Source: Ktedonobacter sp. SOSP1-85 (GTDB taxonomy: Bacteria > Chloroflexota > Ktedonobacteria > Ktedonobacterales > Ktedonobacteraceae). From it: a DNA stretch of 64,000 nt. Where the stretch lies: assembly GCF_016587415.1 (NCBI RefSeq), contig NZ_BNJI01000002.1, positions 558,001-622,000 on the forward strand. Direction: 5' to 3'. The notes below the pieces were generated by a model, which searched no databases, was not told the origin of the DNA, and was given only the letters and a program-made list of their open reading frames with translations. How positions within the stretch are numbered: position 1 is the first letter of the stretch; the number at the start of each line of letters is the position of its first letter. A program made the translations under genes and the position numbers. Positions 16,021 to 25,593 of this stretch are shown piece by piece.

Positions 16021-16527
16021 CTACTTCTCCTGCCTGCTGAGATCCATTACCCAGTTTGTCTCCCAGGTGTTTCCTCCATCCACGGAAAACGCCTGCTCCC
16101 AATGGCACGACGTAGGGGTAATGTCCGACCAGAGCCACCGACACAAGATGTGCTTGCTCCCAAAGGTTTCGTGCGCATAGAATGCTCCACGCCCTTGGTG
16201 AAACCCGCCAATCATCGGGAGAGTATAGGTCCCCTGGGCTCCTTCTGCCGTTCCTCCTGCGTAATAGATGCTCCACTCCCCTGACTCGGGGTCAAAGAGG
16301 CGCGTCGAAAAAGCTTCCACCGTACCCGTTGCTCGATACATGTTGACCTCGCTGACACTGCCCCACCCCGCCAGGATCTTGTGATCCACCGCTGTCCCCT
16401 CAAAATCTTCCCAGGATGCGGAACCCTTGAGCCACTCCCGTAGCCGTCGATGGTGGATATTCCACCGTCCAATGATGAAATCAAAATCAGTTCGTCCATC
16501 CTGGGACGCTCCATGTGACGCGGTCAT
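16021..16527 (-). CDS. DUF1579-like protein
   Basis: 168 residues; GAGGAG seven bases before the ATG. The sequence has the pattern of a widespread uncharacterised beta-barrel family: FDFIIGRWNIHHRRLREWLKG near the start, FEGTAVDHKILAGWGSVSEV, STRLFDPESGEWSIYYAGG, and the conserved end WEQAFSVDGGNTWETNWVMD. The fold is probably lipocalin-like. No enzyme residues are recognised. It may be co-transcribed with the YciI gene 145 bp upstream on the same strand. Confidence 0.7.
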   Translation of the reverse strand: MTASHGASQDGRTDFDFIIGRWNIHHRRLREWLKGSASWEDFEGTAVDHKILAGWGSVSEVNMYRATGTVEAFSTRLFDPESGEWSIYYAGGTAEGAQGTYTLPMIGGFHQGRGAFYAHETFGSKHILCRWLWSDITPTSCHWEQAFSVDGGNTWETNWVMDLSRQEK

Positions 16528-16672
16528 TGTATTTCTCCTCTATCAAACGACCATTTTCACGTTGGGTCGTGTAATCCATACACGACGGTCTCCTTTGTAA
16601 AACTGAAATGGCTCGCGACGCAACGCGAGCGCGCTCTCCTGCATGCGAGTGGCGCTCTGTTCAAACATGCCT

Positions 16673-16975
16673 TTATGCAGTGCTTCGCGCATCCAGAAAA
16701 AGCTGCCATTGTTTAAGCAGGCTCAGGGCAAAAATGTCATGCACCACAAACGGATCGCGCGCAAACAAGTCAACGACTGCTTGCTCGCTTTCAGCCTCAA
16801 TGACGACCAGTGATCCTGTGGCATCGGCGAAGGGGCCACCAAGAACCACCATCCCGCTTTCAAAAAGCTGGTCCATGAAGTCGGCATGTTGCGCCCAATA
16901 TGGCTGTTCGCGCACCGTTTTGCCCTTCATCCAGGCCGACCCAGGTATCCAAAGGAGAACAAAAGTGTTGTTCAT
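16673..16975 (-). CDS. YciI family protein
   Basis: 100 residues with the YciI dimeric alpha-beta barrel features: HADFMDQLFESGMVVLGGPFAD (the His and the GGP turn) and LFARDPFVVHDIFALSLLKQWQLF. Family members are small proteins with a possible His-Asp catalytic pair and mostly unknown substrates. AAGGAAAGAG precedes the start. Divergent from the MocR-type regulator at 17109. Confidence 0.85.
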   Translation of the reverse strand: MNNTFVLLWIPGSAWMKGKTVREQPYWAQHADFMDQLFESGMVVLGGPFADATGSLVVIEAESEQAVVDLFARDPFVVHDIFALSLLKQWQLFLDARSTA

Positions 16976-17108
16976 GCTCTTTCCTTGTTTTGGTAGTGAG
17001 TTGCTGCTTGCTTCTCTTTGCGTGCCTCACGTACAATACTATAGTCTGAGGATGGCATTCCCAAAAGGGCCACATTTTGCAGCATGGCAGATGCCACTTG
17101 AAGGAGCA

Positions 17109-18571
17109 ATGATGCCTGGAAAAAAATTCGCACCCGGCCTCGATCTGCCCATTACGCTTGATCGTACCGCATCAACATCGATCTATCGACAACTCTGTGA
17201 GCAATTACGGCGAGCTATTCTCGATGGGCGCGTCTCAGGAGGGACGCGCCTCCCCTCGACGCGCACCTTAGCACAGGCTCTTGGCGTCTCACGGACGGTC
17301 ACGAGCTCCGCCTATGATGAGCTTTTTGCCGAAGGGTATCTGGAAGGGCGGCACGGATCGGGGACCTATGTCAGAACGGATCTTCCTCCGCTGCCACGTC
17401 AGACTCCTTCGCTGCCGAATACTCTTCCGCGCTGGCTTGAGAAAGCTCCTCCGCTGGTGTACGAAGCAACCATTCCCCCGCAGGCTATCGCCTTTCGCCT
17501 GGGGATACCTTCCCTCTCATCTCTCCCTCTCCGTGTCTGGCGCGAGACCTGGGGAACGGTCACTGCTCGCTTGCCACCGAACAGCCACGGTCCCACCGAT
17601 GGAGACCCGACGCTGCGAGCAGAGCTTGCCGCCTACCTTGGGCGATCTCGCGGCCTGGCCTGTACCCCAGAGAACATTCTTATCACAGCGGGAGCCACGC
17701 ACGCGCTTGACCTCGTCGTGCGCGCAACGCTCTCCGTCGGTGATTGCGTCGGAATGGAGGAGCCGGGCTATCCTTCTGCCCAGCAGACCGTGTTGGCCCG
17801 GGGAGGACGCCTCTTGCTGGTGCCGGTTGACGAGAATGGGATGCAAGTCGAACGGCTCCCACATGGACCTGCCGCTCCACTACTGGTCTATACCACCCCA
17901 TCGCACCAGTATCCACTTGGAACCCGGCTCGCCGTTGACCGACGTCTGGCGTTGCTGACCTGGGCTCAGGCCAACGATAGCCTGATTATCGAGGATGATT
18001 ACGATAGCGAGTTCCGTTTCGATGCCCTCCCGCTCCCGGCCCTGGCCAGCCTTGATGAGGTCGGGCGCGTCGCCTACATCGGAACATTCTCCAAAGTGCT
18101 GACCCCTGCCTTGCGCGTTGGCTATCTGGTAGCTCCTCCCCAACTGTGTGAACGGATCAGGCAACTCACGTATCTGACGGATGAGCAGGTTTCCTGGCCG
18201 CTGCAACAGATGCTCGCTGACTTCATCGCTCGGGGCATCTGGATCGACATATTCGACGCATGCGGTATCAGTATGCGCAAAAGCGACGCATCGTGGCGCA
18301 AACTCTTGCACCCATCGCGCATCTCGCGCGCTTACGTGGGCTGGAAGCTGGCCTGCATGTTTATCTTGAACTGGAATCCTCAATTTCGGCCACGCGCGTC
18401 GCGCATCTGGCTCGGCAGCGCAATGTCATCGTCACCCCTCTTGACTCCTACTATCTTGGTCCCCCTGACCGTTCTGGTCTGCTTTTGGGCTATGCAAGCC
18501 TGGAGATCCCTGAGATTCTTCACGGCATGACGGTCCTGAGGGAAATCATTGCACACGTTGCAGGCCTTTGA
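17109..18571 (+). pseudogene. MocR/PdxR-type GntR-aminotransferase regulator, frameshifted
   Basis: From ATG 17109 (AAGGAG just upstream) a GntR winged helix (IYRQLCEQLRRAILDGRVSGGTRLPSTRTLAQALGVSRTVTSSAYDEL) is fused to a class I aminotransferase-like domain (ITAGATHALDLVVRA, IIEDDYDSEFRF and the PLP lysine in GTFSKVLTPALRVGY). At about 18232-18235 (a GGGG run) the frame is lost: the homologous C-terminus continues in the +1-shifted frame as HLDRHIRRMRYQYAQKR...ARQRNVIVTPLDSYY to a TGA at 18571. In the original frame the protein reads on into unrelated sequence to 18530. One missing base, probably a G, explains it. It could be an assembly error, a recent mutation or, less likely, programmed slippage. 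Confidence 0.8.
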
Positions 18572-18722
18572 AGCACTCTACCGCCTGATCTTCAGGTGCT
18601 CTCATTCCCAACATGTAAATCTTCGCGTAAGATCCTGTCAGGGTCGCGACTCCCACGCCTGTATGCTATACTAAACTCCGTTTGTACATGCGGATAAAGA
18701 ACATAAAAGGAGAAGGTACCAG

Positions 18723-18830
18723 AACGTCATCGAACCTCAGCTCGACGAGGCCATCGCCCGCCAGCACAACGCGGAGAGGTATTGGCACGTTCCAGGCTAC
18801 ATCGTCATCTCCGCCAGCAAAACCTTCTAG
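18723..18830 (+). pseudogene. C-terminal remnant of a SAM methyltransferase
   Basis: In frame 18723-18830 the sequence reads NVIEPQLDEAIARQHNAERY then WHVPGYIVISASKTF and a TAG. The ending WxVPGYxVISAxK is typical of Methyltransf_25 proteins. No SAM-binding domain lies upstream. This is a decayed fragment in the 410-bp stretch after the MocR pseudogene; the rest of that stretch shows nothing. Confidence 0.45.
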
Positions 18831-18982
18831 AGATGTGTGGGAGATGATTGTCCTTCTGACCTTTGGAACAGGCAGGAACTACCCTAAAGGACAGTGTGCT
18901 TCCATAAGAAGAATGCTATTATTTTTCAACAAACAAAATGTAAGTATCTATTTAGAAGAAAGCTCAAAGCTAATTGTAAGGA

Positions 18983-19390
18983 ATGATGAACATGAGTGTC
19001 TTTACGGAAGCAGAGTTGAAATACATGCAGTCTCAGCGCCTGGGCAGGCTGGCGACGGTGAACGCGAAAGGGGAGCCGCAGGTGGCTCCTGTATCCTTCC
19101 GCTACAATCCAGAGCTTGATACTATCGATATTGGTGGCCATAATATGGGGCAGTCGCAGAAGTTCCGCAATATCGCGCGCAATGGCCTGGCCTCGCTCGT
19201 CATTGATGATGTTCTGCCACCCTGGAAACCACGCTGCCTGGAGATTCGCGGACGCGCCGAAGCGCTCGGAGAAGGTGGACAGGTGGTAATGCCTCAGTTT
19301 AGCTCCGAGGTCATACGTCTAAAACCAACGCGCATCATCTACTTTGATTCCACCGACCCCGACAGCGGCTCCCGGCGCGACGTTGAGTAA
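18983..19390 (+). CDS. PPOX-class split-barrel flavoprotein (F420/FMN)
   Basis: 135 residues; AAGGA precedes ATG 18983. The split-barrel motifs are MQSQRLGRLATVNAKGEPQVAPVSFRYNPE (N-terminal strand pair), SQKFRNIARNGLASLVIDD and CLEIRGRAEAL, ending with PTRIIYFD. Members oxidise or reduce small molecules with FMN or F420; several actinobacterial and Chloroflexota homologues use F420. Substrate unknown. Singleton. Confidence 0.8.
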   Translation: MMNMSVFTEAELKYMQSQRLGRLATVNAKGEPQVAPVSFRYNPELDTIDIGGHNMGQSQKFRNIARNGLASLVIDDVLPPWKPRCLEIRGRAEALGEGGQVVMPQFSSEVIRLKPTRIIYFDSTDPDSGSRRDVE

Positions 19391-19490
19391 CTGACCTGGC
19401 CCACACATCACTATCAGCCAGCGTAGAACCAAGCCAATGGTAAACTCCTACAAGCGAAGGGCGAAAAGATGGAACGCTCTATGGCGCAAA

Positions 19491-20114
19491 CTACACGCCT
19501 GCGCTCTCCTCAGCGGCTGCCTGTTGCCAGGCGTAGAAATATGCCTGGTCTCCGGTGGTAAAGAGACCATACCAGGCTTCAAGCACACGTGGACTATAGG
19601 CCTGTAACTTCTGCAAAATATGGTATGCGAAGGCAATGGAGGCGGTCGCGCTCGCCGTAATCAGGTTGTCATCGGTCACCGCTGGCTGGTCTTGATAGAA
19701 AGCCTCGCCACGATAGTCCAGCGCTTGCAGGTACTCGCGAGCATTGCTCGTATGGGGTCTATCATCCAGTAGGCCTGCCTGCGCCAGGCCTGCGGTCGCG
19801 CCGCAGATAGCCGCTACAGGCACATCTGCCGCTAAAAACTTCCTGGCTTTATCGATCGCTTCAGGATAACCGCCCTGCTCCCAGGCACCACTACCAGGCA
19901 AAATCAACATCGCGCTCTGCGCTGGTTCTAGTTCAGCAAGCTGGAGGTCAGGCAGGATGGCCAGGCCGCCAGCCGTTCTGATTGGCTCCCAGCTCACCCC
20001 AACAGTTCGCACACTATAGCCTACAACTGGATTATTCAGCATGGGCAGCACATAGCCTATCTCCCAATCGGAGAGGCCATCACACACAAACAAGTGGACA
20101 ATTCTTGGGTCCAT
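19491..20114 (-). CDS. DJ-1/PfpI family (type 1 glutamine amidotransferase-like) protein
   Basis: 207 residues. The fold begins RIVHLFVCDGLSDWEIGYVLP, with the Glu of the family in DWE. The nucleophile elbow is VAAICGATAGLAQAG, Cys at about residue 110. Residues 80-90 (LILPGSGAWE) form the preceding strand. Family roles include glyoxalase/deglycase-like, chaperone or transcriptional functions. No partner gene is adjacent. Followed on the same strand by nothing within 500 bp. Confidence 0.85.
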   Translation of the reverse strand: MDPRIVHLFVCDGLSDWEIGYVLPMLNNPVVGYSVRTVGVSWEPIRTAGGLAILPDLQLAELEPAQSAMLILPGSGAWEQGGYPEAIDKARKFLAADVPVAAICGATAGLAQAGLLDDRPHTSNAREYLQALDYRGEAFYQDQPAVTDDNLITASATASIAFAYHILQKLQAYSPRVLEAWYGLFTTGDQAYFYAWQQAAAEESAGV

Positions 20115-20205
20115 ACGTACTCACCCTATCCTTTCTCATGCGCACAGAGCACTATTTGCTCTCACACCGCTACTGTAGCACATTTACAGGATAGAATTGG
20201 CCCTC

Positions 20206-20970
20206 TTAACTCACCCTGCTATTTACAAAATCGTGCATGCCTGCCCATTCGCGCCAGATATTGGTCATACATTCCCATTGCCACTGTTCGTGGTTGACGT
20301 GGCGCAGGCGGAAGAAGATAGCGTAGCGGATATAAGGCGAAGTATTTATGGTGATTCCATGCCCCAATTGATAATGGCAGAGGACGGCATCGCCGGGCTG
20401 GGCGGTAATCTGCTGTAGCTCAGGCAAATTTACCTCGGGCAGACCCTTGAGGAGGGACTGTGGCGTGTGCTTGCGAAAATAGTCCTCATATAACCGATGC
20501 GTTCCGGGCCAGACCGCCAGGTTACCCATAAAATCATGAGGAATAGCGCTCAGGAAGACGCCGATAAGCGCCGTAAAATTGTCTATCGTTCCCTCTTTGA
20601 CCCCATTGTTTGCCGAATACATTCCATCCAGGTGAGGACGAGGTGGGCGGGTGGGACCGGGCGCGGGAAAGCGCAGAGCAATCTGGCCACTTTTTACAGG
20701 ACGAATACTCCCCTGTCCAATAACCGACTCGCTCAGGCTCCAGAGCGGCGATTCAGTGAGTAAACCGGTAATTTCTGGCGATGCCGTAATTTCTGGGCAG
20801 TATGTTTGTGCCCGTAAGATAGGTAAGCGCTGGGGATCCATCCCCTCAGAACCCAAAGAGGCGTTTATCGCATGCAAGGCCTTCTCAACCAGCTCCTGCG
20901 GCACAATACCAGGCAGTGCCACATACCCTTGTTCGTAAAGCGCTTGCTTCTGTGTAGGTGTCAATTCCAT
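20206..20970 (-). CDS. Phytanoyl-CoA dioxygenase (PhyH) family protein
   Basis: 254 residues from MELTPTQK; GGAAGGAGA lies upstream of ATG 20970. This is an iron(II)/2-oxoglutarate dioxygenase: PHLDGMYS gives the HxD pair and CHYQLGHGITINTSPYIRYAIFFRL gives the distal His and the 2-oxoglutarate-binding Arg. The intervening NLAVWPGTHRLYEDY is typical of PhyH. It hydroxylates an unknown substrate; homologues act on phytanoyl-CoA, halogenated or other small molecules. Confidence 0.87.
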   Translation of the reverse strand: MELTPTQKQALYEQGYVALPGIVPQELVEKALHAINASLGSEGMDPQRLPILRAQTYCPEITASPEITGLLTESPLWSLSESVIGQGSIRPVKSGQIALRFPAPGPTRPPRPHLDGMYSANNGVKEGTIDNFTALIGVFLSAIPHDFMGNLAVWPGTHRLYEDYFRKHTPQSLLKGLPEVNLPELQQITAQPGDAVLCHYQLGHGITINTSPYIRYAIFFRLRHVNHEQWQWECMTNIWREWAGMHDFVNSRVS

Positions 20971-21083
20971 GACAGAAATCTCCTTCCATGGGTAAAACAA
21001 AGCATTTACATGTTTCTATGCGTTTTTTTATAGTATCAGCTTTTGAGAAAGATCGTCAAACGCCTAGCCAGGACCTTTAAAAA

Positions 21084-22031
21084 TTATTTCATGTAGCGCT
21101 TCAAAAAGGCTCGCGTTTTGGCGGCATATACTTGAGGGTCGGTCGAGTAGGCCATGCCATGGGTCGCCTCAGGAATGATCAGGAGTTCTTTATCTACAGG
21201 GCAAGCCTCGTAGAGAGGGTAGACCATCGAAGTGGGGACGAAGGTGTCGTCCGCGCCATGGATGAAGAGGGTTGGGAGCCGGGTCTTGCGCACCTGCTTG
21301 AGGGCCGAGGCCTCACCAAAGAAGTAGCCGGCGTGCAGCTTGCAGACCAGGCTCGTCAGGTAGACCAGGGGGAAGGGTGGTAGCTTAAACATGCGCCCCA
21401 GTTGGTAAGAGAGAATGTCCTTCACTGAGGTATAGGCACAATCGGCAATCACGCACTTTACCTGCTCCGGCAAGCGCTCTCCGCCCGTCATCAGGACCGT
21501 CGCGCCCCCCATCGAGATGCCATGCAGGACAATTTCGCTCTCTGGGCCAACGCGCTGAATAATAGAGTGAATCCACTTGATGTAGTCCAGGCGGTCGGGC
21601 CAGCCAAAGCCAATATAGCCGCCATCGCTGGCGCCGTGCCCACGATCATCGGGCATAAACACATTATAGCCAAACTCTTCATGATAGAGCTGAGCCAGCA
21701 AAGCCATATCTTTCTTGGCGTGACCGGCATAGCCATGCGCCAGGATGGCAGTCTTCGCCGTGGGAGCCGGCGCGGGCAGGTAATAGCCGCGCAATTTCAG
21801 CCCATCCATAGACATCATGTCGATGTCCTCAAAGGGCTGCCGCTCGATCCAGGGCGTCTCCTCGACCGGAACATCCCCCTCCTGGTAATTAGGCAGGTCG
21901 GGACTCGTCGCCAGCATCTCCTTGCTCGCTTGCCGCACGATCCCCAGGCGGTAAAAGTACAGCGGTGTGGTCAGCAACACCAGCAGAACAATACCGAGAA
22001 TTGCGAGTATAATCACAAAAATTGTCGACAC
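21084..22031 (-). CDS. Membrane-anchored alpha/beta hydrolase
   Basis: 315 residues from GTG 22031 (AAGGA about ten bases upstream). An N-terminal hydrophobic helix (residues 4-25) anchors it. Hydrolase motifs: AILAHGYAGHAKKD (oxyanion region), DDRGHGASDG, nucleophile elbow HGISMGGAT, Asp in FIHGADDTFVP and His in PEATHGMAY. The family resembles FrsA/BAAT-like esterases of Firmicutes and Chloroflexota (YqkD-like). Substrate unknown. Confidence 0.87.
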   Translation of the reverse strand: MSTIFVIILAILGIVLLVLLTTPLYFYRLGIVRQASKEMLATSPDLPNYQEGDVPVEETPWIERQPFEDIDMMSMDGLKLRGYYLPAPAPTAKTAILAHGYAGHAKKDMALLAQLYHEEFGYNVFMPDDRGHGASDGGYIGFGWPDRLDYIKWIHSIIQRVGPESEIVLHGISMGGATVLMTGGERLPEQVKCVIADCAYTSVKDILSYQLGRMFKLPPFPLVYLTSLVCKLHAGYFFGEASALKQVRKTRLPTLFIHGADDTFVPTSMVYPLYEACPVDKELLIIPEATHGMAYSTDPQVYAAKTRAFLKRYMK

Positions 22032-22066
22032 GCGTTACAAATCCTTGTTGCTTAAGATTTTTTCTT

Positions 22067-22127
22067 GTTTCGGTGGTATGGTGGTCCTGGCAGGCTGCGC
22101 CTGCCAGGACCACCATACCGCCGAAAC
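22067..22127. repeat. Long palindrome P2, possible terminator
   Basis: 29-bp arms around TGC, with one G:T pair, total 61 nt. It lies 62 bp past the stop of the 939-codon minus-strand gene and upstream of the hydrolase, so it could end that transcript. Same geometry as P1. Confidence 0.8.
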
Positions 22128-22188
22128 AGCACGCGCATATCTTATCATCACACCTCTACTATAACAAGCGAGCAGGAAACTCTTACAT

Positions 22189-25008
22189 TCATCGCCAGCT
22201 CCAGTTCTTGACCTCTTCAACAGGAAGGCTCAACACCTCTAAGACGCGCTCATAGAGCTCATCGGACCAGGTCAGCGAGGGCTCACAGCGGCAGCAGTAA
22301 TAGTCGTTCCCGCCATCGCCTCGCGGTTCGATATACGCAAAGCGGCAGTTGCATGCTGGACAGGTATTTTTCAACTCAAGCTGTTCCTGCACTCCCAGGC
22401 GCTCCAGCAAGCGTCTGACCTTTTGACGCGCCAGATAGGGGAAAGGATCTACCTCCGGCTGCTGCGGCTCCAGGGCAACACTCGCTTGCTGCCCTTCATC
22501 ACATGGCATATTTGCCCAACGTGTAGGATCCATGCTGGCATGGACTCCTGCCCCCCCTGGCTGAAGCTCAACCACTGGCGGAATCGCTTCGCTCGGAGTC
22601 CATACCAGCATGGATCCTACGGAGGCTTCATGGCTATAGGAATTTCCTTGTGGAGAGGGGCAGGCAATGGTAGGAGTGGGATCCTGGGCATGCTCCTCGT
22701 CTTTCGCCAGGGGATTTATTGCCTCGCCTGGCTCATCTGGCTGAATGACGTTCGGTTGTTTGTTAGCACCTTGCATACTGAATTCAGGTAATACGCCTGG
22801 CTGCTCATCAGATGTTCGCGCGTTGATTTCAGCTGGCTCGGCTGGCTGCATAGAATCCTCCTCACAAGGCTCCAACATTGGTGTGATGGCCTCTTTATCC
22901 ACTTCTTCATCCCTCGCCTGATTGGCAGGTTCTGGCAGAGGCTCGCCGCGTGAGAGTGCCTTGCAGGCATCGACGACGGCGTTTTTCAGGGCTGTAATAA
23001 ACCAGGGCATACGCTTGATCTGCCCCTGGTCGGTGTGGCTGCGCACGCCAGGCAGAGCATAGGCAGCATCCCGGTAATACTCTATGGTCTGGTAGAACCA
23101 GTCTTCGACGGTGCTAGCGTGGTCCTCCAGCCCCGCTTCGAAGGCGAAGTGCAGGAGGCGCTGCATGTGGTTCACCAGGTTGCTCTGCGTCGAGTAGGGA
23201 TTGGCATCACGGAACTTCTCCGAGACGCTGTAGCCCAGCAGCATCAGGCGGCGCGTCAGGGGCCGGCGAGGCTGCATACGCTGCTGCTCCTTGATGCTAG
23301 GCAGGCGCTGCGGGCGATACTGTTGTGCCACGTCTTTCTTGCCTGTTGGCCTGGTTTTCCCGCCTCCAGCCTTGCGCCGGGCTAGCTCCTCGTGTGTGAG
23401 CGGTCCCTGCGCCAGGGGCCGATAGTGCTCCTGCCAGTTGCCACCTCCTGGCTGCACGGCGACCTGGGCCACAAGCTGCCTGGCTGGCTCCTGGACCTTC
23501 ACTGCTGCCTGCTTGACCGCGTCAACCGGGCGAGGATACCACATGGGCGGATTGGGCCGGTATTCCCACTCTCGCGGATTGGGACCCGGCGGAGGTGTGT
23601 TCTGTGCCTGGCGGACACGTGGTCTCTCACTCAGTTTAACGGGCTCAGGCAGCGCTTCAATAAGCGAGTCAGGCCAGTACGCAGGTTCAGGCATCACCTC
23701 CTCGGGTGAGATCGACCAGTACATTAGCTCCTGTGGCTTCTCACTCGCATAAGGCGGTTCCTGTGGCTCCTCGCTGACGGCACACGTCATCTGCGCCTCC
23801 TGTCCGCTTGCTTCTGTCTGCTGTACCTCAGCTTCTACGCTTGCTTCATGCTTGCTCACCTGCTCGGGGCCAATTTCTCCAAAAGCGGGGGTGCTAGAAG
23901 GCTGCTCGTCCCGAGAATGCTGCCCACAGGAGTCTCCCTGAGTGGGAGTTATCCGCCTGCAATGCTCGCAGCTATACTTCTGGCGTAGATCCTCTTCTTC
24001 TCGCAGAAAAATCTCTAGCCATTTTTGCAAAAAATCCAGCTTCGAATTCGAATTCGAAGTTAAACTATTATAAACTATAGTATCTATACTATAGAGGGAA
24101 TATTCTTGGAGATATTTATTCCAAAGTGCGCTTATTTTGTCTTTATCGCACTTTAGTACATCTTCTGCATTTACAAGCTTGAGCGCAAGCACATGGATCT
24201 CGGATTCGAGCGCACCGGTGTGCTGATAGCAATAGCTGCACTGATGGTTAGAGCAGCGGACAGCGGGTCGTAGTTCATGACCCTGAGACTGGTGACGCTT
24301 AGGCCCAGGCTTCTTCTTAAAGAGGCGCTGGTAACAGGCGAAGTCGCGCACCTGGTCGAGAATTCCCTCGTGGTTAAGAATAAACTCGGCGTATTCCCAG
24401 GTGGGTGGTACATATCCTGGCGAGCGCCTCCATTGCAGAAAACGATACGCCAGGTCATAGAGTGGTTGAAAGAGCTTTAGCGTGACGAGGCGACACTGGT
24501 AACTCTCATCCTCATTCTGACGGAAGATCCAGTCCTGTTGCAATATCAGCAGGCCTCGCTCATGTAGCGCCTTAAGGCCATTACTCACCGTGCGGTCACA
24601 GCGGTTCATAAACTTCGCCAGGGCTTTGGCCCCGACATAGGCCTTGGGAAATTTCTTCTGAAACTCGATGATTGCTTCCCAGAGGTTACATTCCGCGCTA
24701 GAAAGAATGTGTTTTATCAGCTCGCGAAGGAGATGTTTTCCATTCTCCCCTTCAAACTCACGATAGCCAAACTGGAAGGTAGTAGTACTTTCAAGTGGGG
24801 TATTTTTAGAGATTTTTTTTGAGGTTATTGATGCTACTGCTGGCGTATCCTCGCCCTGGTGGCTTCCCTGCACCGGCTTTAGGTGCGGCATAGAGACCTT
24901 TCCAGACTGTGGTACTACGCTACAAGAGGCACTTATATTGATATTTAATTCGTTGACAAGCTCAAGAAATGGCTGTATTATACCCATACACATATGGGGC
25001 GGAATCAC
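22189..25008 (-). CDS. Unrecognised multi-domain protein: winged helix, linker, zinc ribbon
   Basis: Up to 939 residues; no start has a good ribosome-binding site, and a start at MPHLKPVQ (residue 40) is an alternative. Residues about 80-230 look like a winged helix of replication-initiator or DnaD style (AKAYVGAKALAKFMNRCDRTVSNGLKALHERGLLIL is the clearest part). Two Cys/His clusters follow (CSNHQCSYCYQH; CEHCRR...CGQH). A long Pro/Glu-rich linker leads to a helical domain around residues 580-700 and a C-terminal zinc ribbon (CPACNCRF...YYCCRC). An R repeat pair is translated in frame in the linker. Function unknown; a DNA-binding replication or regulatory role is inference. Confidence 0.65.
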   Translation of the reverse strand: MIPPHMCMGIIQPFLELVNELNINISASCSVVPQSGKVSMPHLKPVQGSHQGEDTPAVASITSKKISKNTPLESTTTFQFGYREFEGENGKHLLRELIKHILSSAECNLWEAIIEFQKKFPKAYVGAKALAKFMNRCDRTVSNGLKALHERGLLILQQDWIFRQNEDESYQCRLVTLKLFQPLYDLAYRFLQWRRSPGYVPPTWEYAEFILNHEGILDQVRDFACYQRLFKKKPGPKRHQSQGHELRPAVRCSNHQCSYCYQHTGALESEIHVLALKLVNAEDVLKCDKDKISALWNKYLQEYSLYSIDTIVYNSLTSNSNSKLDFLQKWLEIFLREEEDLRQKYSCEHCRRITPTQGDSCGQHSRDEQPSSTPAFGEIGPEQVSKHEASVEAEVQQTEASGQEAQMTCAVSEEPQEPPYASEKPQELMYWSISPEEVMPEPAYWPDSLIEALPEPVKLSERPRVRQAQNTPPPGPNPREWEYRPNPPMWYPRPVDAVKQAAVKVQEPARQLVAQVAVQPGGGNWQEHYRPLAQGPLTHEELARRKAGGGKTRPTGKKDVAQQYRPQRLPSIKEQQRMQPRRPLTRRLMLLGYSVSEKFRDANPYSTQSNLVNHMQRLLHFAFEAGLEDHASTVEDWFYQTIEYYRDAAYALPGVRSHTDQGQIKRMPWFITALKNAVVDACKALSRGEPLPEPANQARDEEVDKEAITPMLEPCEEDSMQPAEPAEINARTSDEQPGVLPEFSMQGANKQPNVIQPDEPGEAINPLAKDEEHAQDPTPTIACPSPQGNSYSHEASVGSMLVWTPSEAIPPVVELQPGGAGVHASMDPTRWANMPCDEGQQASVALEPQQPEVDPFPYLARQKVRRLLERLGVQEQLELKNTCPACNCRFAYIEPRGDGGNDYYCCRCEPSLTWSDELYERVLEVLSLPVEEVKNWSWR
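22523..22620. repeat. R-type repeat pair inside a coding region
   Basis: GTAGGATCCATGCTGGCATG...(22523-22546) and its inverted partner (22597-22620) with ATCGCTTCGCTCGG between are an R pair of 98 bp. It is read in frame within the low-complexity linker of the 939-codon gene, adding about 33 residues without a stop. Confidence 0.85.
24041..24094. other. AT-rich patch with two perfect palindromes inside a gene
   Basis: TTCGAATTCGAATTCGAA (24041-24058) and CTATAGTATCTATACTATAG (24075-24094) are perfect palindromes in an AT-rich stretch of an otherwise GC-richer gene. Encoded residues are a Ser/Asn run (LTSNSNSKL). It could be a protein-binding or origin-like site, or chance in a linker. Confidence 0.4.
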
Positions 25009-25593
25009 CTGAGAAAGCTACTGACGGCTAATCGGTACTTCTCATACAAAAGGTGGTTCCGTTTTCCTTTCTATAGAATTACGGTATACACCTGCGTAGC
25101 AGTGAGAAGTGTGGACAAGTGCCATGGGCATATCTGCGTGTTTGACTCGTGGTCATAGTGTTGCTGTCCCTTCCACCTATCAACCGCCGCATACACATGC
25201 AAAGAAGATGAAGCTACCCTCTCGCATATCTTGTATATTGGTGCATTTGTTCTTACTTCCAATCATATCACATAAACCCATCTATTGTACAGCCTTTATC
25301 CAAATGTTCTAAGCACGATTTTGTGGTAATACCTCACAGCCAAAATAGTATGTTCATATGCATGAAAAGCTCCGCCTTAAACTGCTAGCCCATATTTCCC
25401 CTTCTCAAGAGAATCATCGCACCTGCGGCGCTCAAGGGTAAGGGTTGTGGGTGGAAAAACGGCAAAGCCGTTTTTCCACCCACAACCCTTACCCCGAGGA
25501 GAGCTTGCGAGCCAAGGCAGCGGTGGGCATGGCTTCTAGAACGCTATAATGGTATAATACGCTAAATAGAACATATTTTCATGGAGGGACCTG
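25009..25593. other. Long divergent intergenic region
   Basis: 585 bp between the divergent 939-codon gene and a methyltransferase. I see no gene, only AT-rich sequence with short unsupported frames, plus palindrome P3. Promoters for both neighbours must lie here but no strong consensus pair stands out. Confidence 0.5.
25436..25494. repeat. Long perfect palindrome P3
   Basis: 28-bp perfect arms around AAA (59 nt). It lies between two divergent genes, about 100 bp before the methyltransferase start, so a terminator role is unlikely. Confidence 0.85.

Noticed and set aside
17281..17958. A 225-codon frame overlapping the MocR gene
   Set aside because: Arginine- and serine-rich shadow; the true frame has the HTH and PLP lysine motifs.
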